A stretch of DNA of 64,000 bases. It comes from Lepas anatifera. Taxonomy: Eukaryota > Arthropoda > Thecostraca > Lepadidae. The notes beneath the pieces were generated by a model. The model made no database searches. It saw only the letters and a program-made list of their open reading frames with translations, and had not been told where the DNA came from. Position 1 is the first letter of the stretch. Every line of letters begins with the position of its first letter. The stretch lies in assembly GCA_034440635.1 (NCBI GenBank), contig JAOTON010000393.1:1-64000 (forward strand). The letters are read 5' to 3'. The translations under genes were made by a program, and so were the position numbers. Positions 32,641 to 43,057 of this stretch are shown here, in pieces.

Positions 32641-32650
32641 AATATGCTGG

Positions 32651-34490
32651 ATATGCTGGATCCGCCTATGCTCAAACTCCTTAGCCTCTAACCACGTACT
32701 GATATCCTGGCTCCGCCTATGCTCAAGCTCCTTAGCCCCACCCCCGTACTGATGTCCTGGATCCGCCTATGCTCGAACTCTTTAGCCCCTACCCCTGTGC
32801 TGATGTCCTGGATCCGCTTATGCTTGAGCTCCTTAGCCCCACCTCTGTACTGATGTCCTTTATCCGCCTATACTCGAACCCCTTAGCCCCACCCCCCGTA
32901 CTGATGCCCTGGATCCGCCTCTGCTCGAGCTCCTTAGCCCCACACCCATACTGATGTCCTGAATCCGCCTATGCTCCAGCTCTTTAGCCCCACCCCCGTA
33001 CAGATGTCCTGGATCCACCTATGCTCGATCTCCTTAGCCCCACACCTGTACTGATGTCCTGGATCCGCCTTTACTCGAGCTCCGGAGCCACACCACTGCA
33101 CTGATGTCCTGGATCTGCCTATGCTCGAACTCCGTAGCCCCACCCCCGTACTGATGTCTTTGATCCGCCTATACTCGAGCCCCTTAGCCCCAGCCCGGTA
33201 CTGATGTCCTGGATCCGCTTATGTTTTAACTCTTTAGCCCCTACCTGTTTTAACTCTTTAGCCCCTTGATGTCCTGGATCCGCTTATGCTCGAGCTCCTT
33301 AGCCCCACCCCCGTACTGATGTCCTGGATCCGCCTATGCTCGAACTTCTTAGCCCCACCTCCGTACTGATGTCCTGGATCCGCCTATGCTCGAACTCCTT
33401 AGCCTCTACCCCCCTACTGATGTCCTGGATCCGCCTATGCTCGAGCTCCTTACCCCACCTTCTTACTGATGTCCTGGATCCGCCTATGCTCGAACTCCGT
33501 AGCCCCTACCCCCATCCCACTGATGTCCTGGATCCGCCTATGCTCGAGCTCCTTACCCCACCCCCTTACTGATGTCCTGGATCCGCCTATGCTCGAACTC
33601 CGTAGCCCCACCTCTGTACTGCCCTGGATCCGCCTATGCTCGAACTACTTAGCCCCCACCCCCTACTGATGTCCTGGATCCGACTATGCTCGAGCTCCCG
33701 AGCCCCACCCCCGTACTGATCAGCTGAATCCGCTTATGCTCGAGCTTCTTAGCCCCACCCCCGTACTGATGTCCTGGATCCGCCTATGCTCGAACTCTTT
33801 AGCCCCTACCCACGTGCTGATGTCCTGGATCCGCTTATGCTCGAGCTCCTTAGCCTCACCCCCGTACTGATGTCCTTGATTTGCCTATACTCAAGCCCTT
33901 TAGCCCCACCGCCGTACTGATGTCCTAGATCCGCCTCTGCTCGAGCTCGTTAGCCCCACACCCATACTGATGTCCTGGATCTGCCTATGCTCGAGCTCCT
34001 TATCTCCACCCCCGTACAGATTTCCTAGATCCGCCTATGCTCGATCTCCTTAGCCCCATCCCCGTACTAATATCCTGGATCCGCCTATGCTCGAACTCCG
34101 TAGGCCCTACCCCCCTACTGATGTCCTGGATCCGCCTATGCTGGAACTCCCGAGTCTCACCCCGTACTGATGTCCTGAATCCGCTAATGCTCAGCTATTT
34201 AGCCCCATCCCCGTACTAATGTCCTGGATCCGCCTATGCTCTAACTTCCTAGACCGACCCTCGTACCGATGTCCTGGATCCGCCTATGCTCTAACTCCCT
34301 AGCCCGATCCTCGTACCGATGTCCTGGATCCGCCTATGCTCTAACTCCCTAGACCCACCCTCGTACTGATGTCCTGGGTCCGCCTATGCTCGAACTCTTT
34401 AGCCCCTACCCCCATGCTGATGTCCTGGATCCGCTTAAGCTCGAGCTCCTTACCCCCACACCCGTAACGACCCCACCTCCGTGCCCCCTC
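32651..34490. repeat. 50-bp satellite array 1, continuation
   Basis: About 36 monomers of the same 50-base unit resume directly after the LINE nest. Variants include monomers with CTAACTTCCTAGACC (34220-34370) and the CCTGTTTTAACTC stretch also seen at 21650 and 47940. The array ends where a MITE begins near 34500. Confidence 0.92.
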
Positions 34491-34502
34491 CCCCCGAAAC
34501 GA

Positions 34503-34924
34503 CATAGGTGGATCCAAGGGGGAAAGGGGACAGGTGCCCCCCATAGAATCTTAGCGCCCCCTGAAATTGTCCCGGAAACCCCTGGAAAGTTTGATGGCAC
34601 CCCCTGAAATGTCGTTTTCCCCGAGATGCAGGTATCGGTGTCTACTGATAGGTTTTAGCGCCTACTTGATAGGTTTTTCCGGCCAAAGGTGGCGTCCCTG
34701 GTGTAGATAGCGCCCACCAGAAAGTTTCCCCTTCCACCTCGCCCCCGATAGGCAATCCTGGATCCGCGTATGGGAAGCGACATTTCAGGGAGAGTCATCG
34801 ACCTTGAGGGGCGTGTCTTTACAATTTCAGAGGGCGCCGATGGTCGATTGGGGGTTGGGGGGAGGGGGATGGGGGAGAAGGGTGGGGGGGCACCTAGCCT
34901 ACTTATTCCCTGGATCCACCCATG
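34503..34924. mobile_element. MITE with CATAGG(T)GGATCC termini
   Basis: Starts CATAGGTGGATCCAAGGGGG and ends with the inverted form CCCTGGATCCACCCATG. The interior (GGCACCCCCTGAAATGTCG, GCGACATTTCAGGG) matches the foldback at 2140-2660, including an internal CTGGATCCGCGTATG at 34759-34773. A G-rich run (34850-34891) may form a quadruplex. No matching 8-bp target duplication is seen. Confidence 0.65.
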
Positions 34925-36077
34925 GTCCAAAAACAGAAATATAATACTCTTGTTGTATACTCGGACTTTTACGGTACTCTAATTGTGATGCATTATGGGT
35001 AGTATTGGGTACTTTTTTACCAAACCATAAATAAACAGAAACGGCCGCGCCGATCGCCGGCGTTGCCGCGGCGTGGACGCAGGGGTGACGCGTGGTGATA
35101 TGCTACAACGATGCGTGGAGAAACGGCATGTTTGTAAAGGTAACTTGGTGTTTCATTGATATCTATGCAGATGGAATGTCGACATATGTCTCTTCCCTAG
35201 CTGCATGCAAAATTTCATTTCCTCCAATGACTCTAACCACCCTAAACCCCGGTGTGAAGCAAAAATGAACTGATAAAATTACCATTTTGAAATGTATTTT
35301 ACGGCTTATAGCGCGGAAGCCGTAAGAGATAAGTGGGGGGTATGAGTGAGAAAAATGACGGCAACGAAGTTTTCTATCCAGCCGTGTTAAGTTCAATACC
35401 GTAGCTATCATGGTCTGGAAACCAGGGGGCTGAGAATAAAAACTTTAAAAACTTATATTTTATTTTTGCCTATAAAATAAAAAAGTTTCAGTCTGAAAGT
35501 TTTTATCTCTAAATATATAATAAAGGAGGCTATTCTCTTTTATTATCTGAAATGGAAACTAATTTTTATCTATTAGATCGGAAGATATAAGGGTTTGAAT
35601 GATATTTTGGGAAATGCAGACCTTCACGGAATGGACCAAAAAGGACCCTTAAATTTCCGTTTTTGTTTTGTTTCTGTGTTTGTGCAGTACTGCACAAACC
35701 GGCCTTTAAGTTGATATTTGACTCAGAACCTGAACTGCTGTAGCTTCAGATATTTCGAGCCTGTAGTTTAGACCATGAGTTTTATGCCAAATTTAGGGTG
35801 CAAAGTTTAAAAGCTAATTTAGAGCCCTAAATTTAAAGCTTTTTCTTTCCAACTTTTTGTGTGAACTACAATTTTGTCTGATGTAAAAGGGTGCAAGTTT
35901 GAAGATTGTAGATGAATTAGCAAAAAATAGAAAAATAAAAGTTAAAAATCACATAATGCAAAATTCTGGCCAAAATTTTGAAAATTTTGAAAATTGACAA
36001 CCGTGGTGCTTATTCATTTGGAAGTGCCTTCTATCCACAAAAGTTTTAGGTCCCTGATACCAGCGCTCAGAACAGAC
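34925..36077. repeat. AT-rich repeat body U1, first copy
   Basis: From about 35095 the sequence is colinear with 43741-44690, 50641-51600, 56573-57527 and 63483-64000. It includes GCGGAAGCCGTAAGAGATAAG and the inverted pair GTGCAGTACTGCAC, and ends in CTGATACCAGCGCTCAGAAC then CAACAAC. The first 170 bases are specific to this copy and include a GC-rich patch (35041-35090). No gene is seen; short frames are not conserved in a coding manner. Confidence 0.8.
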
Positions 36078-36420
36078 AACAACAACAACAACCTCGGCCT
36101 GCGGCCTCGGCAGGTGCCGCTCCGGCGCAGGAGAAGCCGGTGACAATGTACGTTAGCCAAACAGTTCGATTGACAGGCGAGTGTTTTCAGCAGTTTGACA
36201 CTTATAACAACGCAATGTTGGAGTTTTAGGTTTTGTGTTCTCATTATGGCTCCATTCAATCCCCTGTGTAAGCCCATGTTTTCCTACATTAGCATGTCTC
36301 TGCACACTGCGTCACGTTTTCCGTCTGTTCATGTCATCACATAGATAAACACACGTATAATGGTTGTTTTGTTAAGTAAAGACTGGGCATGACCAGAAGA
36401 AAGGAGATACATTATAAAAT
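36078..36420. repeat. (CAA)n and conserved SINE-like GC domain
   Basis: (CAA)n is followed by CCTCGGCCTGCGGCCTCGGC, GGTGCCGCTCCGGCGCAGG and GAAGCCGGTGACAATGTACG, then a conserved 230-base segment ending in AAATATGATGGGTTTGCCG. The same block follows each AT-rich body in the window at about 38694, 44699, 47231, 51626, 57538, 60063 and 20939. On the minus strand its order (body, GC domain, TTG tail) matches the 3' half of the tRNA-headed SINE at 19502. Confidence 0.75.
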
Positions 36421-37740
36421 ATGATGGGTTTGCCGACCGTATTTCACCTATACCTGCAGATTTTCACCCAATTCAGCCAATTTGTTAACGAGTTAGCTTC
36501 GGTTACCCTACTCCCAGTCCGCATGCGCAGTAATGTCGGCAGTGAATGAGAGCAAAGATACCGTTATAGTTGACTGAAGCATGTTAATATGCCGTTTGTT
36601 TGTCTCCTGGTCTAAATGATCCCTTAGAGCCTATTATTCCTTAGAATTCCTACTGCACATGCGCATAATAGTGCAGCGTCATAATGCCATCAATTAGGAT
36701 TAGCAGATGCTATTCTGCTTTTACTCGCAAAATTTTGAGCGAAATCGGTCTATTGGCTCCCGAGATAGCCTCCATGACCATAAGTTCTAATGCGCATGCG
36801 CACTGACCTTTGTTGTTACCAAGGGTGACAAAACATTCATGCTAACTTTAAGCACGTTGGCTTTCCCTCTGTTCATTTCCTCCTCTGAAATATCCTCGCC
36901 TTTCAGGCTTATATTCATAATTTCTGCTGCGCATGCGCAGAGCAGTGCAGCTTCAATGACATTTTTGACTTACATTTCGTGATATTCTTCTGTTCACGAA
37001 ATTTCAAGAAAATCGACCCGTAGGTTGCCGAGATAGCCTCTGTTACCATTAGTTCCAGTGCGCATGCGCAGTGACCTTTTGTTAACCTGAATACCACATT
37101 CGAAATCTGCATGGTCGATTGCCTCTCATTGATATTGTTTGGTAATTTGGTACGGAGTGCAACGAAATCTTCAATCTTTCATAAGCCTACATATATACAT
37201 ACATGGTGGCTATTCAAATGGTGGTATATACAATGGGCGGAGCTAGGGGCTGAACTCCCCCCCAATGTCAGAATATCTATGGTTAATACAAACACAGAAG
37301 CTGTTCCGAGGCAATGGCGGGGAAGGCTCCAGTCCCGTACCAGCCCCCCATCCTCACTGCTCCCTCGTCCGAAATGTTTCCCATGAGCTATCTCAGCACG
37401 CCTCTGGACCCTGCTACCGTTCCCTAGATACCTGAGGGCATCACTGCTCACTTCCTCGGATCTCTAAACACGCCTCGGCACCCTCTGCCCTCTAGTCAGG
37501 TTCCCGTCCGCCCCGACCGGCTAGCCACCCGCTGTATGCACTCGGATAAAAATGTTATGCCTTTCTTGCACGCATTTACCAGCTGCAGGCTACTGCCGCA
37601 GCACAGAAGGTCCATGCAAGAAGAGCAGAATGACGTCACTACTGCTGCGGGAAAAACGGCACCGAAGTATTTTGCCCCTCAGTGGCGAACTAGTTGTCGG
37701 AGCGTCATGAAACAAAAACGGCAGAGCTCATAATTTCCCA
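36421..37740. repeat. Repeat block U2 with TGCGCATGCGCA palindromes
   Basis: Colinear with 45015-46340 and 57857-59165. Palindromes or near forms of TGCGCATGCGCA occur at 36519-36530, 36656-36667 (variant), 36791-36802, 36928-36939 and 37059-37070. The last four lie in two tandem copies of a roughly 268-base module (about 36648-36850 and 36918-37105) that also share CCGAGATAGCCTC and ACCATTAGTTC. Towards the end, GGGCGGAGCTAGGGGCTGAAC at 37237 looks like a hAT-like terminus, and 37270-37420 is similar to 2255-2410. Confidence 0.75.
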
Positions 37741-38620
37741 TACTAAAAGTTTAGAAAGAGCCATATATCTCAGTTGAGTATAAAGGCACTTTATTACGTG
37801 ATGAATCTATTACAACCTATGAAAACCGCATCAAATTCAGTCTTTATCATCATATAGCTCAAAACCTATGGGAGACGCGCGGGTATGGTCAGGCAGACGG
37901 TTGTAGAACTTGAGCCGGGCTTTTTTTGGTACCAATTTCGAAAAGAAAATTTGGAAATATGTAGTCCTAAATTCCCAAAAAAACAAAAAAATATTGTATT
38001 TTTTGCAGAAAAATATTTCCCATTAACTCAAAAATTTGCATTTAGAATATGCTGTTGTAATGACAAAACCCATCTCAACAAAGAAAACTGCGTTCAAAAA
38101 TGTCCAGAATTTTGAAAGTTATATGGTTTTAAAGTTTTAGGCCATAATTGCAATGTTTTGGAAAAGGGCCAAAACTGACCTTCAAAATTATGCTTTTGGT
38201 TCAGTTTAGTGTCTATGCAGTAATGCACAGTCCATTCTGTCTGTAAAAGACCAGTTTGGAACACCTAGCATCATATCTTCAGATATTTCGCACTTAAAAC
38301 TTTGGTAATGCATTTCACTAGAAGTTGGAGGTAAAAGATTCAAAAAATCATTTTGGAAGTACAAATTTGGATTTTTTGCTTCAAACTTTGAGCAACAACT
38401 GGTAATTGATTGTGTGTAAAAGAGTGTAAGTTTGAGAGCTGTAGACTAAAACTAGAGAAATAGAAAAATAAAAGTTTATAAAAACATAATCCAAAATTTT
38501 GGAAAAATTTTTGCAAAATTTGAAAATCTGCAGCCGTCGGGACTTTTTATGGGTTCCTGCCTTTCATCCCTGCAAATTTCAAGTATCTGATACCAGTCCT
38601 CAGAACAGACAACAACTACT
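37741..38620. repeat. AT-rich repeat body U3, first copy
   Basis: Colinear with 46341-47210 and 59166-60050. It ends in CTGATACCAGTCCTCAGAAC then (ACT)n, the same junction form as U1 although the bodies differ elsewhere. A pair of AATTTTGGAAAAATTTTTGC-type stretches precedes the junction. No gene was seen. Confidence 0.78.
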
Positions 38621-39109
38621 ACTACTACTACTACGGACAACAGAGACAAAACTGTCAGTATGAAGCCGTCCTTTCTCACCGGTTGACAGACTCGGCCTGC
38701 GGCCTCGGCAGGTGCCGCTCCGGCGCAGGAGAAGCCGGTGACAATGTACGTTAGCCAAACAGTTCGATTGACAGGCGAGTGTTTTCAGCAGTTTGATACT
38801 TATAACAACGCAATGTTTGAGTTTTAGGTTTTGTGTTCTCATTATGGCTCCATTTAATCCTCTGTCTAGGCCCATGTTTTCCTAAATTAGCATGTATCTG
38901 CATACTGCACCACGCTTGCCCTCTGTTCATGTCATCACATAAATAAACACACGTATAATCTTTGTTTAGTTAAGCAAAGACTAAGCATGACCAGAAGAAA
39001 GGCGATGCAATATAAAATATGGCGGGTTTTCCGACAGTATTTCACCTATACCTGCAGATTTTCACCCAATTCAGCCTATTTGTTACCGAGTTATGCCCCA
39101 GCTCGAGAC
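38621..39109. repeat. SINE-like GC domain and leader of array 2
   Basis: After (ACT)n and a short extra insert (38640-38692), the conserved GC domain begins at 38692. The leader to the satellite (GGCGGGTTTTCCGACAG, TTGTTACCGAGTTATGCCCC) follows and is nearly identical to 51950-52040. Confidence 0.78.
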
Positions 39110-39776
39110 CTCAGCCCCACCACCGAACTGATGTCCTGGATCCGCCTATGTTTGAGCTCTTTAGCCCCACCCCCGTACTGATGTCCTGGATCCGCCTATG
39201 CTCGAGCTCCTTACCCCAACCCCTTACTGATGTCCTGGATCTGCCTATGCTCAAACTCCGTAGCCCCACCTCTGTAATGCCCTGGATCCGCCTATGCTCG
39301 AACTCCATAGCCCCTACCCCCTACTGATGTCCTGGATCCGCTTATCCGCGAGCCAACTAGCCCCACCCCCATATTGATTTCCTGGATCCGCCTATGCTCG
39401 ATTTCCTTAGCACCACCCCGTACTGATGTCCTGGATCCGCTTATGCTCGAGCTCCTTGGCCCCACCCCCGAACTGATGACCTATATCCGCCTATGCTCGA
39501 GCTCCTTAGTCCCATCCCCGTACTGATATCCTGGATCCGCTTATGCTCGAACTCCTTAGCCTCTACCCCCGTACTGATGTCCTGGATCCGCTTATGCTCG
39601 AGCTCCTTAGCCCCACCCCCGTACTGATGTCCTGGATCCGTCTATGCTCGATTTCCTTAGCCCCACTCCCGTACTGATGACCTGGATCGGCCTATGCTCT
39701 TACTTCTTAGCCCCACCTGCGTACTGATGTCCTGGATCCGCTTATGCTCGAACTCCTTAGCCCCACCCCCGTACTG
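39110..39776. repeat. 50-bp satellite array 2
   Basis: About 13 monomers, several diverged, including GCGCGAGCCAACTAGCCCC-type variants also seen at 52280. The array is cut at 39776 by a LINE 3' fragment and resumes at 40441. Confidence 0.92.
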
Positions 39777-40440
39777 ATTTATTTATTTATTGGACATTGT
39801 AAGACGTTTCCATACACCGCATGGCTATTCTACGCCTCGAGTCGTAAGGGTAAAATAAAATGGATGAGGGATGTAAAACAATCGCGCATGTCAAACATTC
39901 ACGCATACACACATGTCGAAATGGTTGATAGGAAAATGATGCTAAAATATCTGAAACATTAATATAAAATACCGATAAGACAATACAAAGTGGTCACTGG
40001 AAGCAAACCTAAACTTCACCTTGTTCCACGATTCTGTCGCCGCGTCTCAATCAGGTGCCTTTTCAGCTCGCACTTGAATCTTCCCAGGCCGTGTTGGCGG
40101 ATGGCCTGGGGAAGTTCGTTGTACATGTGTACAGCCGAGTATGAAAACCTCCGTCTGCCGGATTCTGGCGAATCGCTGGCGTAACCAGCATGCCACTTTG
40201 TCGGGTATTTCGGCCATACATGTCTAGCCTAGTTGTCAGGTGTTCTAAAATGTCTCTGGCTCACCGGTTAACAAAACCTTTTTAAGACTGTCAAACGGTG
40301 GTATTTGTACATATATCTACAGTGAGCCAACCTAGCCTATCAATCACGTCACTGATGTGATCGTGTCGTCTTCGCCCTAGACAAACCGCAGCATGTTTAC
40401 CACTTTTGAAGCCGCTGACGCTGGGTTGCGCAACTGGCGC
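39777..40440 (-). mobile_element. CR1/L2-like LINE 3' fragment
   Basis: On the minus strand, about 40165-40010 encodes RRRFSYSAVHMYNELPQAI then GLGRFKCELKRHLIETR, the C-terminal motif (phenylalanine-rich start, NxLP, FKxxLKxHL) of CR1/L2-type non-LTR polymerases. About 230 bases of 3' UTR follow and end in a short (AATA)n tail (39777-39796), typical of non-LTR 3' ends. Upstream coding sequence is truncated near 40440 and contains breaks. It was inserted into the 50-bp satellite. Confidence 0.7.
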
Positions 40441-43057
40441 CGTAGCCCCACCACCGTACTGATGTCCTGGATCCGCCTATACTCGAGCTCCTTAGCCCCA
40501 CCCCCGTACTGATGTCCTGGATCCGCCTATGCTCGAGCTCCTTAGCCCCACCCCCGTACTGATGTCCTGGATCCGCCTATGCTCGAGCTCCTTAGCCCCA
40601 CCCCCCGTACTGATGTCCTGGATCCGCCTATGCTCGAGCTCCTTAGCCCCACCCCGTACTGATGTCCTGGATCCGCCTATGCTCAAACTCCTTAGCCCCA
40701 CCTCCGTACTGATGTCCTGGATCCGCCTATGCTCGAACTCCTTAGCCCCTACCCCCCGTACTGATGTCCTGGATCCGCCTATGCTCGAGCTCCTTAGCCC
40801 CACCCCCTTACTGATGTCCTGGATCCGCCTATGCTCGAACTCCGTAGCCCCACCTCTGTACTGCCCTGGATCCGCCTATGCTTGAACTCCTTAGCTCCCA
40901 TCCCCTACTGATGTCCTGGATCCGCCTATGCTCGAGCTCCCGAGCCCCATCCCCGTACTGATGACCTGAATCCGCTTATGCTCGAGCTCCTTAACACCAC
41001 CCCCGTACTGATGTCCTGGATCCGCCTATGCTCGAGCTCCTTAGCCCCACCCCCGTACTGATGTCCTGGATCCGCCTATGCTCGAGCTCCTTAGCCCCAC
41101 CCCCGTACTGATGTCCTGGATCCGCCTATGCTCGAGCTCCTTAGCCCCACCCCCGTACTGATGTCCTGGATCCGCCTATGCTCGAGCTCCTTAGCCCCAC
41201 CTCCGTACTGATGTCCTGGATTCGCCTATGCTCGATCTCCTTAGCCCCACCCTCGTACTGATGTCCTGGGTCCGCCTATGCTCGAGCTCCTTAGCCCCAC
41301 CCCCGTACTGATGTCCTGGATCCGCCTATGCTCGAGCTCCTTAGCCCTCTACCCCCTACTGATGTCCTGGATCCGCCTATGCTCGAGCTCCTTAGCCCCA
41401 TCCCCGTACTGATGTCCTGGATCCGCCTATGCTCGAGCTCCTTAGCCCTAACCCGCTACTGATGTCCTGGATCCGCCTATGCTCGAGCTCCTTAGCCCCA
41501 CCCCCGTACTGATGTCCTGGATCCGCCTCTGCTCGAGCTCCTTAGCCCCACACCCATACTTATGTCCTGGATCCGCCTATGCTCCAGCTCCTTAGCCCCA
41601 CCCCCGTACTGATGTCCTGGATCCGCCTATGCTCGAGCTCCTTAGCCCCACCCCCGTACTGATGTCCTGGATCCGCCTATGCTCGAGCCCCTTAGCCCCA
41701 CCCCCGTACTGATGTCCTGGATCCGCCTCTGCTCGAGCTCCTTAGCCCCACCTCTGTATTGCCCTTGAACCGCCTATGCTCAGCCCCGACCCTCTACTGA
41801 TGTCCTGGATTCGCCTATGCTCGAGCTCCCGAGCCCCACCCCCGTACTGATGTCCTGAATCCACTTATGCTCGAGCTCCTTAGCCCCACCCTCGTACTGA
41901 TATCCTGGATCCGCCTATGCTCGAACTCTTTAGCCCCTACCCCCGTGCTGATGTCCTTGATCCGCCTATACTCGAGCTCCTTAGCCCCACCCCCGTACTG
42001 ATGTCCTGGATCCGCCTTTACTCGAGCTCCGGAGCCCCACCCCCGCACTGATGTCCTGGATCCGCCTATGCTCGAGCTCCTTAGCCCCACCCCCGTACTG
42101 ATGTCCTGGATCCGCCTATGCTCGAACTTCTTTGCCCCACCTCCGTACTGATGTCCTGGATCCGCCTATACCCGAACTCCTTAGCCCCTACCCCCTACTG
42201 ATGTCCTGGATCCGCCTATGGTCGAGCTCCTTACCCCACCCCCTTACTGATGTCCTGGATCCGCCTATGCTCGAACTCCGTAGCCCCACCTCTGTACTGC
42301 CCTGGATCCGCCTATGCTTGAACTCCTTAGCCCCCACCCCCTACTGATGTCCTGGATCCGCCTATGCTCGAGCTCCCGAGCCCCACCCCCGTACTGATGA
42401 GCTGAATCCGCTTATGCTCGAGCTCCTTAACACCACCCCCGTACTGATGTCCTGGATCCGCCTATGCTCGAGCTCCTTAGCTCCACCCCAGAACTGATGT
42501 CCTGGATCCGCCTATGATCGAGCTCCTTAGGCCCATCCCCGTACTGATGTCCTGGTTCCGCCTATGCTCGAACTCCTTAGCCCCACCCCTGTACTGATGT
42601 CCTGGATCCGCCTATGCTCGAGTTCCTTAGCCCCACCTCCGTGCTGATGTCCTGGATTCGCCTATGCTCGATCTCCTTAGCCCACCCTCGTACTGATGTC
42701 CTGGGTCCGCCTATGCTCGAGCTCCTTAACCCCACCCCCGAACTGATGTCCTGGATCCGCCTATGCTGGAGCTCCTTAGCCCCACCCCTACTGATGTCCT
42801 GGATCCGCCTATGCTGGAGCTCCTTAGCCCCACCCCCGTATTGATGTCCTGGATCCGCTTATGCTCGAGGTCCCGAGTTCCAACCCGCTCCTGATGTCCT
42901 GGATCCGCCTATGCTCGAGCTCCTTAGCCCCACCCCGTACTGATGTCCTGGATCCGCCTATGCTCGAGCTCACTAGCCCCACCCCGGTACTGATGTCTTG
43001 GATCCGCCTATGCTCGAGCTTCTTAGCCCCACCCCCATACTAATGGCCTGGATCCGC
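40441..43057. repeat. 50-bp satellite array 2, continuation
   Basis: About 52 monomers. 40501-40660 and 40990-41220 hold the most regular, nearly identical 50-base units. The end, ATGGCCTGGATCCGCCACTG at 43042-43061, reads CAGTGGCGGATCCAGGCCAT on the minus strand, a hAT-like terminus, unlike the internal CATAGG form. The distal part (from about 41710) pairs with 54550-55896 in the 12.84-kb duplication. Confidence 0.93.

Larger units (their letters stand above)
22118..32650 (-). mobile_element. I-type LINE, 5'-truncated, with nested insertions
   Basis: Read on the minus strand this is a non-LTR element with reverse transcriptase (31485-32640 and 25919-26568), RNase H and a Cys-His finger (22381-23472), and a simple 3' tail (GAT)n at 22118-22132. 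The 12-base target duplication ATATGCTGGATC is seen at 22106-22117 and 32651-32662. No endonuclease domain is present, so the copy is 5'-truncated within the N-terminal RT region. RNase H after RT places it in the I group rather than Jockey or CR1. It was later hit by two TTAA elements (23473-25919), an internal 399-bp tandem duplication and a Tx1-type LINE (26624-31469). Confidence 0.88.

Noticed and set aside
40492..40885. Long frames in the satellite encoding repeats such as SWIRLCSSSLAP (plus) or GLRSSSIGGSRTS (minus)
   Set aside because: A 50-base unit shifts frame at each repeat and happens to lack stops in most frames. Frames exist on both strands of every array with no start context and no known domain.
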